Origin: Yeosuana marina
GTDB taxonomy: Bacteria > Bacteroidota > Bacteroidia > Flavobacteriales > Flavobacteriaceae
Reading direction: 5' to 3'
NCBI RefSeq assembly: GCF_011762485.1
Contig: NZ_JAAKGI010000005.1
Coordinates: 124,001 to 188,000, forward strand
DNA: 64,000 bases
The notes under the pieces were generated by a model. It worked only from the letters and a program-made list of their open reading frames with translations, searched no databases and had not been told where the DNA came from. Numbering within the stretch: the stretch's first letter is position 1; each line of letters opens with the position of its first letter. This document shows positions 47,746-57,009 of the stretch, piece after piece. The translations under genes and the position numbers were made by a program.

Positions 47746-48444
47746 TTAAGCTTTATTTGAGTTTAAAAATGCTTCGGCTTTATTCCAATCTTCTAAAGTA
47801 TCAATATTAATTGTGTAATCTGAAGGTGATTTTATATAAGCTAATTTAGAGCCATATAATGAGTTTTGTTCTAATAGGACGCTTGCTTTAGTAATGTAAA
47901 TTAATCCGTCTCTATGATAAACTTCAGGTAAATCTTGACGTCTGGCAATTATTTCTTTTTCGCCAGTGGACAACTCTAAATTATCTTTTTCATCTTTCTT
48001 AAATGTCCAATGCGGGTTATATTCATCTGGAACTTTTTGTACTGAAACTAAAGCATCACAATTACTTTCAATAAACTTCTCTATAGCTTCATCTATAAAC
48101 TTGCCAGTTTTAAAAGGACTTGTCACTTGAAGCAAACAAACGGCATCAAAATAAATATTTTGTTCCTCATAAAATTTTAAAGCATGTTGAATAACACCTA
48201 ATGTTGGCGATTTGTCTTCGGCAAGATGTTTAGGTCTAACAAAAGGCACCTCCAAATTAAGTTTTTTAGCGACCTCAATTATAGCTTCGTCATCCGAACT
48301 TAAAATTAAACTAGTTAGTTTTTTAGCGCTTTTAGCAGCTTCAACTGTATATTGAATTAATGGTTTACCCTGAAGAATTTTAATATTTTTTTTAGGTATA
48401 GATTTAGATCCTCCTCTTGCTGGTATGATCCCTAAAATTCTCAT
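47746..48444 (-). CDS. neuA: Cytidylyltransferase, CMP-sialic acid synthetase family
   Basis: 232 residues. The CTP-binding N-terminus GIIPARGGSKSIPKKN is characteristic; further landmarks are LLQVTSPF and HRDGLIY. It activates a nonulosonic acid (Neu5Ac, legionaminate or pseudaminate) with CTP to the CMP form. It shares one base with neuC, and neuB follows with a 4-nt overlap, giving a complete set from UDP-GlcNAc. The exact acid is uncertain because legionaminate and pseudaminate enzymes are close relatives. Confidence 0.9.
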   Translation of the reverse strand: MRILGIIPARGGSKSIPKKNIKILQGKPLIQYTVEAAKSAKKLTSLILSSDDEAIIEVAKKLNLEVPFVRPKHLAEDKSPTLGVIQHALKFYEEQNIYFDAVCLLQVTSPFKTGKFIDEAIEKFIESNCDALVSVQKVPDEYNPHWTFKKDEKDNLELSTGEKEIIARRQDLPEVYHRDGLIYITKASVLLEQNSLYGSKLAYIKSPSDYTINIDTLEDWNKAEAFLNSNKA

Positions 48445-49604
48445 TAGTACGAAATAGTTTTATGAAAACGCAATTCAATTTCTGCTAAAATATCAGCGAT
48501 TTTTTCGCCTGAATTTCCATTACCGTAAATAGTATTGTTAACAATAATATCTTTAGCTTCAATTCTATTTAATATGCCTGATTTAATTTCTTTTTCTTCA
48601 TAAGAAACATCTATCACATTATTTCCTCTAGTTCTTCCGTTTTGCCTTGTACCTATATTTACAACTGGAACTCCTAAATAAGCACATTCTCTTATTCCTA
48701 CACTAGAATTACCAACTAAGCATTTGCTATTTAGAAGTAATCGTAAAAAATCTTCAGGAATCATATTTTTAAAAAAGTGAATATTTTCTGGTTTATTAAT
48801 TTCTCGATACGAACGAATTCCATTTGATGTGCCATCGGCTCCAGCATCAACATTTGGCCAAAACCAAAAGGCAGGAATTCCTAAGCGGTGTACTACTTTT
48901 AAAGTAGTTAAAACATTTTCTTTAGCTTGATGATATTCGGTAGTAACAGGGTGTTGCATAACTACTATATAACCATCTTCCCAATTAATTAAATTTCCAA
49001 CGCCACCATATTTTGTTATAGGATTAAAATTTAATTTTGGAGATTTACTAACCTGACATGCTATATCTATTGAAGGACAACCCGTATTAAAAACATAGTT
49101 ATTATCCTCGCCCATTTTAATAACTCTAACTTTTGCGTCTTCCGAAGCTACCAAGTGGATATCTGCTAATTTTGTATTTGCATGACGTACTTTTTCATCA
49201 ATATTCCCTGTAACTTCTCCCCCTTGAATATGAATTAGAGGGATATTTTGATAAGAAGCAGCAATAGAGGTAGCCAAAGTTTCAAAACGATCCGCAATGG
49301 TTACTACTGCGTCAGGTTTTAAATTATAGAATGTATTTGCTAATTCCATTACACCTAAACCTGTAGTTTTAGCCATAGAGGTTTTATTTTCGCCTTCTAA
49401 AACCATGAATACTTTTGCGTCTATTTTAAAACCATCATTCTCTATATAATCAACAGCATTCCCATATCTGTCCAACAAGGCAGAACCAGCCACAACCAGT
49501 TGCAGTTCCAATTTAGGATGGTTTTTTATTGCCGTTAAAGCCGTTTTTATCCTACTGTATGATGGTCTTGCTGTAATAACAACACATATTTTTCTTGAAT
49601 TCAT
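48444..49604 (-). CDS. neuC: UDP-N-acetylglucosamine 2-epimerase (hydrolysing), NeuC family
   Basis: 386 residues with the GT-B-like epimerase fold. Landmarks: VVITARPSYSRIKTAL, TIADRFETLATSIAA, IHIQGGEVTGNIDEKVRHA, and the C-terminal nucleotide-binding NSSVGIRECAYLGVPVVNIG. NeuC makes ManNAc and UDP from UDP-GlcNAc, the first step of Neu5Ac synthesis. Bracketed by neuB and neuA. LegB/LegC-type enzymes for other nonulosonic acids are not in the window, so Neu5Ac is the simplest product. Confidence 0.9.
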   Translation of the reverse strand: MNSRKICVVITARPSYSRIKTALTAIKNHPKLELQLVVAGSALLDRYGNAVDYIENDGFKIDAKVFMVLEGENKTSMAKTTGLGVMELANTFYNLKPDAVVTIADRFETLATSIAASYQNIPLIHIQGGEVTGNIDEKVRHANTKLADIHLVASEDAKVRVIKMGEDNNYVFNTGCPSIDIACQVSKSPKLNFNPITKYGGVGNLINWEDGYIVVMQHPVTTEYHQAKENVLTTLKVVHRLGIPAFWFWPNVDAGADGTSNGIRSYREINKPENIHFFKNMIPEDFLRLLLNSKCLVGNSSVGIRECAYLGVPVVNIGTRQNGRTRGNNVIDVSYEEKEIKSGILNRIEAKDIIVNNTIYGNGNSGEKIADILAEIELRFHKTISY

Positions 49605-50602
49605 TTAATATCATCTATGTTTAAAAAATCCCACTGTTTCATGTTTTTTATAATTTGTTTACCAATAATAGTTTCGAAATGAGATGCAGGGATTCCTTTA
49701 TTTGCTGGTTTTTTTGCTTCTAAATCGGAAAACTGGATAATATGTCCTGATTGTAAATCTTTATTGATTGCTAAAGATTTTTCAAAAATTGATTTAAGTT
49801 GAGCAAATTTTGAATTATCAGATTTATCAACTGGATGTCTTTGGGCTTTTTCGATATTTCGAACTGCCTCTGAAAGTATTTTAATGTCTTCAATGGTTAA
49901 TGATGACGTAACATCTGGTCCGAAATCATTTCTACTAAAAACAGCATGAAACTCCAAAATCTCAGCACCTAATACTACTGCAGCAATTAAGGTTTCTATT
50001 TTTGCAGAATGATCTGAAAACCCAACTGAAACATGGTATCTTGATTTTAATTCCTGAATGACGTTTAAACCATATTGCTCTGGTTTAGTAGGATATGATG
50101 TAGTACACTGTAATATTGTAAATTCTAAATGTTTAGATTTTAGAAATTCTATCGTTTTATCCAACTCTTCAAAAGAACTCATCCCTGAAGATAAAATAAT
50201 AGGTTTACCCGTTTGCGCTATTTTCTCTAATAATAAAAAGTTATTCACTTCTCCAGAACCTATTTTATAAGTCTTTATTCCTACTTGTTCTAACAAATCT
50301 ACAGCCGCATTACTAAAAGGAGAGCTCAGAAACTCTAACCCTACATCATCACAATGTTGTTTTAAATCTATCCACTGTTCTAAAGAAAACTCCATACGTT
50401 TCCAATAATGAAAACGGGTTTTATCTTGTTTAGAGAATTTAATTCTGAAAGGTTCGTAAATACTACTTTCAGCTTCAGCGATATGGGTTTGAAATTTTAT
50501 AGCGTCAATTCCAGTAGTAGCTAGCGCATCAATATAGCGATGGGCAGTAGCTAAACTTCCATTATGTGCTTGTGCAATTTCAGCTATTAGTTTAACGCTC
50601 AT
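49601..50602 (-). CDS. neuB: N-acetylneuraminate synthase family protein
   Basis: 333 residues. A TIM-barrel at about 1-265 condenses ManNAc (or a derivative) with phosphoenolpyruvate; landmarks are AEIAQAHNG, AIKFQTHIAE and SVGFSDHS. A C-terminal antifreeze/SAF-like domain at about 275-333 (KKPANKGIPASHFETIIGK) closes the neighbouring active site in the dimer. First of neuB-neuC-neuA. Overlaps the preceding methyltransferase gene by 1 nt. Confidence 0.92.
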   Translation of the reverse strand: MSVKLIAEIAQAHNGSLATAHRYIDALATTGIDAIKFQTHIAEAESSIYEPFRIKFSKQDKTRFHYWKRMEFSLEQWIDLKQHCDDVGLEFLSSPFSNAAVDLLEQVGIKTYKIGSGEVNNFLLLEKIAQTGKPIILSSGMSSFEELDKTIEFLKSKHLEFTILQCTTSYPTKPEQYGLNVIQELKSRYHVSVGFSDHSAKIETLIAAVVLGAEILEFHAVFSRNDFGPDVTSSLTIEDIKILSEAVRNIEKAQRHPVDKSDNSKFAQLKSIFEKSLAINKDLQSGHIIQFSDLEAKKPANKGIPASHFETIIGKQIIKNMKQWDFLNIDDIK

Positions 50603-51249
50603 TATTTTATTTTTCTTGCAACGATACCGTAACTCATCCCTTTTGCTAATGGATTTCTATATTCAATATACGATTCTATTTTAGACTTAAACCAATCTTT
50701 CAAAGACCTGTTTTTTTTGTTTTTATATTGGGTATCTACAATAGCATATTCTAAAATCTCAAAATCACTTCGTTTTAAAAATTCGTAAACCACATGTTTC
50801 CAAGGTGTAAAAACGTGATTTTCTTGAATGTGCTTTTCTTGAAACGCATAAAGTGAACCTCTTAAAAACAAACTTAACGTATTTTTACTAGATTGTGGGT
50901 TAGGCGTCGTAAGAATTATAATTCCATTTTTATCTAAATGTTTTGTAATATTTTGAAGTCCTAATAAAGGGTTGTCTAAATGTTCTAAAACTTCTAAAAA
51001 AATAACTATTCCAGCATTTTCCACACCGCTTGGAGCTTCATCATTTAAATTCCATATGATAGTTTCATCTAATTTTTTAACATAATCAAATGGTTGCCAT
51101 TTTCTACCTAAGGATTCAATTTTATCCTTCATATGCCCAAAACCGGCTCCAATATCACTCACAACTAAATTCGGAGATTTAGCATAATATCTATCTAGCA
51201 TGGTGTTTGCGAAAATAGCACGGTTTCTATATGTTTCTATACTTTCCAT
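50602..51249 (-). CDS. Class I SAM-dependent methyltransferase
   Basis: 215 residues. SAM-binding motif I is SDIGAGFGHMKDKI (about 31-44); VIFLEVLEHLDNPLLGLQNI and GIIILTTPNPQS are motifs of the UbiG/COQ5-like branch. Probably methylates a sugar of the polysaccharide. Overlaps the 270-residue gene before it by 23 nt and neuB after it by 1 nt. Confidence 0.88.
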   Translation of the reverse strand: MESIETYRNRAIFANTMLDRYYAKSPNLVVSDIGAGFGHMKDKIESLGRKWQPFDYVKKLDETIIWNLNDEAPSGVENAGIVIFLEVLEHLDNPLLGLQNITKHLDKNGIIILTTPNPQSSKNTLSLFLRGSLYAFQEKHIQENHVFTPWKHVVYEFLKRSDFEILEYAIVDTQYKNKKNRSLKDWFKSKIESYIEYRNPLAKGMSYGIVARKIK

Positions 51250-52039
51250 TCAATCTATTTACTGACCTTTTATATAATTTTAATAATTCCATTTTATAAT
51301 AAAAAAGTGGATCTTTAAGTATCTTAATATTAGAATCAATTTTTGTTGAATTAATATCAACATTCATATTATCCAATACGCTATTCATTCTATTTGTATG
51401 CTTTTCATTAACATTGTAACTTCTTGCATACCAAGTATGATAAGCAAATGGTTCACCATCATATAAAATAGTATTAGATATGTTATCATTAAGCATTTGT
51501 GCTTCTAAATATAAAAACTTGTTGCCTTTTCTTATAAGCCAAAGAAAAAAACAATAATACGGTTCATACAAACTTTTAACATCAAAAGGTTCTTTAAATA
51601 TATTTTTATCAACTTGAAATTCATTTGGTAAAATATATTGATTTTTTTTTACCTCGCTTTTATTCCATTCTGATGATATTTCTTTGAAATTAATTATTGT
51701 AAAAAAAGTATTTACTACAATTGGATTATAATTTCGATGACTAATAATGCCTCCATCTCTAACGCCACAAACACTTATGTTCTCTTCTTCCATTTTATTA
51801 ATAATAGAATAAACAACATTGGCGTTATTGAAAACAACATCTTCATCTGCTAAAATTAACCAATCAATGTCTTTATTAGAAAGTTTTTTAAAAATGTAAT
51901 AAATACTATGAATACCATGCATTCCATTTCTTCCATCAATTGCATATTTTCTTATCCCAGCAGGAAAAAGATTTGAGGTTATAGCATATAGTTCAAAATT
52001 GATAACAGTAGTTAATATTGCTACATTAGCTTTATTCAT
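51227..52039 (-). CDS. Putative GT-A-fold glycosyltransferase-like protein, unknown
   Basis: 270 residues. I do not recognise a family. Visible are KANVAILTTVINFELYAITS, a nucleotide-binding-like start, and WLILADEDVVFNN at about 79-91, where Asp-Glu-Asp takes the place of the usual DxD of GT-A enzymes. Later parts are rich in aromatic residues and may bind sugar. It lies between two methyltransferases, overlapping each by 8 or 23 nt. Base composition is more AT-rich than its neighbours. Confidence 0.6.
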   Translation of the reverse strand: MNKANVAILTTVINFELYAITSNLFPAGIRKYAIDGRNGMHGIHSIYYIFKKLSNKDIDWLILADEDVVFNNANVVYSIINKMEEENISVCGVRDGGIISHRNYNPIVVNTFFTIINFKEISSEWNKSEVKKNQYILPNEFQVDKNIFKEPFDVKSLYEPYYCFFLWLIRKGNKFLYLEAQMLNDNISNTILYDGEPFAYHTWYARSYNVNEKHTNRMNSVLDNMNVDINSTKIDSNIKILKDPLFYYKMELLKLYKRSVNRLNGKYRNI

Positions 52040-52808
52040 TAGGTTTTTTATTTTTTACAATATAATTAGAAACCTCATTATTGTCACCCTTATAAATAAA
52101 TATCATATTGTGATAAAAATGCATAGAGATAATATGTTTATCATAATATGTTTTTTGGTAATTATCAATAATAAATTCTTCATTGTTTAAAGAATCAATC
52201 AGCGATTTGAAAAACCCATAAATTGTAGTTTTATCATCAAAATTTGTAGAGTTGCCACCATAATCTTTCCAATATGATGTTTGCGTATCTTCGATTACAT
52301 ATATTCCTCCTTTTTTTAACCTTGGGAATAGATACTCAAACGTTTCTATTACATGTTTATTTATATGACTGCCATCGTCTATAATCAGGTCTACTTCTCC
52401 AATTTCTTTAATAACGTCATCTAAAAACTTAAAATCAACCTGACTTCCTTTAAAAATTTTAATTCTTTTTTCTTGAAGAAAAGATTTATCATGAATATCT
52501 AAAGAATATATTTTTGAAAATGGAAAATAAGATTTCCACATTCTTAACGAATTTCCTCCTGTATATGGGTCTTCGTATCCTCCAACTCCTATTTCTAAAA
52601 TGTTGTTGTTTTTAAATTTAAAATTTTTAAAATGACTTTGATAATGGGGTGTATAGAAATGTTTCCCATATTTATCAGTTTTATGAATTAAGGCCATTCT
52701 AGATAAATTAAAGGGAAACCACATTGCTCTAAAATGTCTTAATTTATACTTTAATTTAAGTCGCTTTTGATAAGATAATTTATCTTTAAATACGTCTATA
52801 AAACTCAT
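52032..52808 (-). CDS. SAM-dependent methyltransferase, CmcI/macrocin-like
   Basis: 258 residues. Motif I ILEIGVGGYEDPYTGGNSLR (about 65-84), acidic SAM ligand in YSLDIHD, DLIIDDGSHINKHVIE and GGIYVIEDTQTSYW are the pattern of cephalosporin/rhamnosyl O-methyltransferase relatives. Probably O-methylates a sugar. Its product may alter the antigenic sugar. In one tight operon with GT2 genes. Confidence 0.85.
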   Translation of the reverse strand: MSFIDVFKDKLSYQKRLKLKYKLRHFRAMWFPFNLSRMALIHKTDKYGKHFYTPHYQSHFKNFKFKNNNILEIGVGGYEDPYTGGNSLRMWKSYFPFSKIYSLDIHDKSFLQEKRIKIFKGSQVDFKFLDDVIKEIGEVDLIIDDGSHINKHVIETFEYLFPRLKKGGIYVIEDTQTSYWKDYGGNSTNFDDKTTIYGFFKSLIDSLNNEEFIIDNYQKTYYDKHIISMHFYHNMIFIYKGDNNEVSNYIVKNKKPNE

Positions 52809-52810
52809 AT

Positions 52811-53725
52811 TTAGTTTTCATTTGAAGGTTCCCAATATATAACCGTATCTGGCAAGTCTTTAAACTCCTTATATTGTAATTCGGTTAACGGTTTTCTTTT
52901 AAAAATTAATTTTGGAAGGTTTAGTATCAAATTAAAAGTCGCACCTATAATTGCAAAAAGCGCTTTATAATCGCCTTTAAATACTTTCAATTTTAGTTGC
53001 ATCCAGAACGTATAGGCTAATTTTTTTGGAATTTCGCTTATTGGAAAAAACATGAAATACAAATACCACCCAGATCGCAAAGACCTTCTAAGCCGAATAG
53101 TATAATCATTATTATTTTTTCTATTTTTCACTTCAACTCTATGCTGTATTAGCACATTTGGCAAAAACCATACTTGCCAATTTTTTTGGAATAGGTGATA
53201 ACTTGCAAACGCCTCTTCACCATAAAACACAAACCATTCTGGATAGTTTGGCATTTCTTTCCAAGCTTCCATTCTCCAAACATGTCCGCAACCGACGAAA
53301 CTTTTAACTCGGTGTGGTTTTAAATCATGTACAGTATTTCGTAATTCATTTTTACCCCAAAATATTCTAAAAGAAATCACAGCACATTTTTTATTGGATT
53401 CAAAAAATGTTTCAATTATTTCAAATGGGTTTTGGGACAGTATATGAGCGTCATCATCCAAAGTAATAGCATAAGTTGCTTTTGTTAAGTTAAGCAATTC
53501 ATTTCTACTTGCTATTAATCCTTTAGATTTTTGATGTTGTATTAAAATAATATTTGGGTAGTTATCCCTTAAAAATTTAGAAGTTCCATCACTAGAGCCA
53601 TCATCACAAATAATACATTCGATATTATTTTTTTCAATAAAACATGCAAGTTTATTTAATGTTGTTTTTAAATCATTAAGCCTATTTTTTGTAGTGATTA
53701 ATATAGAAAACTTAGTCATTATCAA
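52811..53725 (-). CDS. GT2 glycosyltransferase
   Basis: 304 residues. Start at MIMTKFSILITTKNRLNDLK (the Met three residues in is equally possible). DDGSSDGTSKFL and the DxD motif ITLDDDAHIL follow, then FVFYGEEAFASYHLF in the acceptor half. C-terminal hydrophobic helix near 260-285 may touch the membrane. Overlaps the previous gene by 14 nt. Confidence 0.9.
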   Translation of the reverse strand: MIMTKFSILITTKNRLNDLKTTLNKLACFIEKNNIECIICDDGSSDGTSKFLRDNYPNIILIQHQKSKGLIASRNELLNLTKATYAITLDDDAHILSQNPFEIIETFFESNKKCAVISFRIFWGKNELRNTVHDLKPHRVKSFVGCGHVWRMEAWKEMPNYPEWFVFYGEEAFASYHLFQKNWQVWFLPNVLIQHRVEVKNRKNNNDYTIRLRRSLRSGWYLYFMFFPISEIPKKLAYTFWMQLKLKVFKGDYKALFAIIGATFNLILNLPKLIFKRKPLTELQYKEFKDLPDTVIYWEPSNEN

Positions 53726-54965
53726 AAACCTTTTCGAGTTGTTCTTTTAAATACTCTTTTCCTAAATAGTAATCTAAATCTGGTCTATTTAAACGTGACG
53801 TTTTGGCCTTATTTAACCATACGATATAAAGTTTTTCTAACAATCCAGAAATCGCTTTCACATTATCAATTTCTGCCCAATATTCATATTTCTCACCGAG
53901 TAAACGCTTCGTTTCACTATGATCTGGACCTAAATGTAATATTGGTTTATCTGCTGATATACAATGAGGAAACTTACCTGGTAAAAATGGACTAATCTCT
54001 GATTTTGCTTCTAAAATAACATTTACCGCCACATGTTTTTGCAACCAATAAACTTCTTTAAATGGAACATTCGTAAGTTTAATAAATAGCTCAGGTAAAC
54101 TAACCGCATGTTTAATAATAGACTCTTTATGATAATCTGCATTACCTAATAACAAAAGCTGAGAGTCTTCTTTAGCTTCTGGTTTATTTTTAAGAAACAG
54201 TTCAAAGCCTTTTATTAGACCTTCTGGATTACGTTGTTTCATTAAGTTTCCTGCGTGTAAGATATTAAACTTAGCACTATCATAATAGTTTGGTTTTTCA
54301 AAGCTTATTAATTCTTCTTCAAAACTTTGATGTGGTATTATTATACCAGTTTTAAGAAAAACAGGAAAGTAAGTACCCATCCAATCTTTTAATAACTTGC
54401 TTGGAAATGCAGTGCATCTCGCATTCTTTGAAAGATTTTCAAAAAAAAGTTGTTTTTGCTTATGCCCTGGCTCGTTCCAATTATATGGTGGCGGATAACA
54501 ACACATTGGGAAAGGATCATGTATATATGCCATCCATTTTTCATATAAAACCGGCAGTTTATTTACGGCATAATGAGGTCTGAAACTAGCTCCCTTACTT
54601 AATGTTAATACTAAATCAAATTTTAAAACATCTAGTTTTTTTAATTCTACCAAAATACTATTTACATCATTAAAGAAGGTGAAAGAAAACCCGAAAACAG
54701 GCTCTAAATAGGTTGCTAAATTTATTTTGAAATTACGTTGAATAACACGCTGCGTTCTACTTAAAAAATACAATATATTATACTTTCTTTCTTTTATTGA
54801 AATACACTCAACACCCTCAAATTGAATATTTTCTTGCGTAAAATGCAATACCGTAATGACATAACCAACAGCTGCTAAATTTTTAATTAATGCTACATTG
54901 GCTTTAGATCCGCTACTATCATTTACATTAATGGAATCAACAACTATTAGAATTTGTTTAGTCAT
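53712..54965 (-). CDS. GT-B glycosyltransferase-like protein
   Basis: 417 residues. The N-terminal domain VVDSINVNDSSGSKANVALI and a second half with FNILHAGNLMKQRNPEGLIK, the usual GT4 linker into the donor domain. The late PFLPGKFPHCISADKPILHL takes the place of the EX7E segment but lacks the standard glutamates, so the donor-binding mode may differ. It overlaps wecB by 8 nt. Confidence 0.75.
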   Translation of the reverse strand: MTKQILIVVDSINVNDSSGSKANVALIKNLAAVGYVITVLHFTQENIQFEGVECISIKERKYNILYFLSRTQRVIQRNFKINLATYLEPVFGFSFTFFNDVNSILVELKKLDVLKFDLVLTLSKGASFRPHYAVNKLPVLYEKWMAYIHDPFPMCCYPPPYNWNEPGHKQKQLFFENLSKNARCTAFPSKLLKDWMGTYFPVFLKTGIIIPHQSFEEELISFEKPNYYDSAKFNILHAGNLMKQRNPEGLIKGFELFLKNKPEAKEDSQLLLLGNADYHKESIIKHAVSLPELFIKLTNVPFKEVYWLQKHVAVNVILEAKSEISPFLPGKFPHCISADKPILHLGPDHSETKRLLGEKYEYWAEIDNVKAISGLLEKLYIVWLNKAKTSRLNRPDLDYYLGKEYLKEQLEKVFDND

Positions 54966-56073
54966 TTATCAAAATATTATTTTGGATGAAATCAACTATT
55001 TTAATAGCTGCGATTCCATCACCATAAGGATTGGTCATTTTATCATTTACTTTATCCGCAGTTAATATTCTATTTGCTTCATGGATAATTTTATTGACGT
55101 TGATACCAACTAAAATCGAGCATCCAGATGTTACACCTTCTTCCCGTTCAGTAGTTTCTCGGGTAACTAAAACAGGTATATTTAAAGATGGTGCTTCCTC
55201 TTGAATCCCTCCTGAATCTGATATTATTAAAACAGCTTTATTCATTAACCAAATAAACGAAGGGTAATCTAATGGAGTTATTAAGTGAATATTATCTTTA
55301 CCTGCTAACCTTTTATAAACTACGTTTTGGACATTTGGATTTAAATGAACTGGATAAACAATTTCAACATCATGTTTTTTTGAAATCTCTAGAATAGCCT
55401 CACATACGTTTTTAAAACCTGATCCAAAACTTTCTCTTCGGTGGCCCGTTACCAAAATAACTCTTTTATTAAAATTGATTGTTTCGTTTAAATTTTCAAT
55501 AAAGGCATTCGAATATCCATTTTCAATTTTATTTATAGTAATATGTAGTGCGTCTATAACAGTATTACCAGTAACAATCACACTACTTTCATTTACACTT
55601 TCTTTTAAAAGATTATTTTTTGCTTTTTGAGTAGGAGCAAAATGAAAATCTGATATTCGCGCTGTTAGTTGTCTATTTAATTCTTCTGGAAAAGGTGATT
55701 GCTTATTGTAGGTTCTCAAACCTGCTTCTATATGAGCTACTTTGCAATGTCTATGAAAAGCAGCTAAAGCTACTAGTGTTGATGTTGTTGTGTCTCCATG
55801 TACCAATACCAAATCGAAATGTTCTTTTTCAAAAACCTTGTCCATTTCAACTAAAATCCTTGAACTTAAAGTATTCAAGCTTTGATTTGGCAACATAACA
55901 TTTAAATCATAATCTGGTATTAAATCAAAAAAGTCTAAAACCTGTTGCAACATTTCTTTATGTTGTCCTGTTACACACAGTTTAAAAGGAATTTTCCTTT
56001 TATTTAACTCCATGCAAATAGGCGCCATTTTTATAGCTTCGGGTCGAGTTCCAAAACAAATAAGCAGATTCAA
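54958..56073 (-). CDS. wecB: UDP-N-acetylglucosamine 2-epimerase (non-hydrolysing)
   Basis: About 371 residues from a TTG at 56073, chosen because it gives the family start (M)NLLICFGTRPEAIKMAPI and overlaps the previous stop as TTGA; the in-frame ATG at 56109 would add 12 residues and a 40-nt overlap. Landmarks: VLVHGDTTTSTL, HIEAGLRTYNKQSPFPEE, ISDSGGIQEEAPSLNIPVLV. It interconverts UDP-GlcNAc and UDP-ManNAc. The dehydrogenase WecC that would use UDP-ManNAc is not in the window. Confidence 0.94.
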   Translation of the reverse strand: MNLLICFGTRPEAIKMAPICMELNKRKIPFKLCVTGQHKEMLQQVLDFFDLIPDYDLNVMLPNQSLNTLSSRILVEMDKVFEKEHFDLVLVHGDTTTSTLVALAAFHRHCKVAHIEAGLRTYNKQSPFPEELNRQLTARISDFHFAPTQKAKNNLLKESVNESSVIVTGNTVIDALHITINKIENGYSNAFIENLNETINFNKRVILVTGHRRESFGSGFKNVCEAILEISKKHDVEIVYPVHLNPNVQNVVYKRLAGKDNIHLITPLDYPSFIWLMNKAVLIISDSGGIQEEAPSLNIPVLVTRETTEREEGVTSGCSILVGINVNKIIHEANRILTADKVNDKMTNPYGDGIAAIKIVDFIQNNILIND

Positions 56074-57008
56074 GGTTTGTGTTTTATAATTTTCATGTAA
56101 AATAACCAAATTGGATATAAATAATATTTTAGTTTGTAAAACAATTTCAATCTTGTGTTTGGGTTTGTTAAAATAAGAATGTTTTTTACTAATATATAAT
56201 CTCTAAACGATATGGCTAAATTTACTAAGTATTTAAATAAATAAGGTGTTAACAGATTTTTATTATATAAATTCCTAACAACTAATTCTATAGCCTTTTT
56301 TTTTGAATTTACCCGTAATGGTGCATTTCTCCAGAATTCATCGGTGTTAGAATTTGGGTGTTTCCTATTAAAATACAGCACTTTATCTATTATGACACCT
56401 TTAAATTTGTCACTTAGAATGCGCTGGTAACATTCCCACTCCTCGGCGTACATCAAATCTTCATTAAACATATGGTCCTTAAAGCATTCCTTTTTCCACA
56501 AAACAGTACATGATGCAAAAGGAATTTTTTGTGTTATAACGTTTTCTAATAAATCGTCTTTGGCTTCTTCTAAATTACATTCGTTGCAACTATCTATTGA
56601 GTCATAATTAAAATTTCCTGAGAAAGCTTCTTTTTTAAAATTACAAAAAGATGAATTTTGAATGTATTTAAAAGCAGATAAACTAACTTCTAAACATAAT
56701 GGATGTACCACATCGTCATCATCAAAAAAAATAATATAATCACCTATTGCTAAATCTAAACCATAATTTCTGCTGCCTGGCAAACCCTTTTTATAGTTTG
56801 GTAGTCGCTTGCAATATCTAAATCGATTATCTTCTTTTAAAATAGGCTCTAAAACTTCTTCAGTAGCATCGGTACTTTCATCGTCAATAATTAAACACTC
56901 CCAATGAATATAGGTTTGCGCTTGTATTGATTTTAAGGCTTCAACAATAAAATGTGCTCTATTGCAGGTTGCCATGATGATACTAACTATTGGTCTATCT
57001 TGGTTCAT
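56070..57008 (-). CDS. GT2 glycosyltransferase
   Basis: 312 residues from the Met at 57008 (MNQDRPIVSIIMATCNRAHF), directly after the stop of the previous gene. IIDDESTDATEEVLEP, the DxD region IIFFDDDDVVHP and AEEWECYQRIL follow. It resembles the products of 58023 and 58939 and probably arose from the same ancestor. C-terminal basic/hydrophobic tail. Confidence 0.9.
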   Translation of the reverse strand: MNQDRPIVSIIMATCNRAHFIVEALKSIQAQTYIHWECLIIDDESTDATEEVLEPILKEDNRFRYCKRLPNYKKGLPGSRNYGLDLAIGDYIIFFDDDDVVHPLCLEVSLSAFKYIQNSSFCNFKKEAFSGNFNYDSIDSCNECNLEEAKDDLLENVITQKIPFASCTVLWKKECFKDHMFNEDLMYAEEWECYQRILSDKFKGVIIDKVLYFNRKHPNSNTDEFWRNAPLRVNSKKKAIELVVRNLYNKNLLTPYLFKYLVNLAISFRDYILVKNILILTNPNTRLKLFYKLKYYLYPIWLFYMKIIKHKP

Positions 57009-57009
57009 T

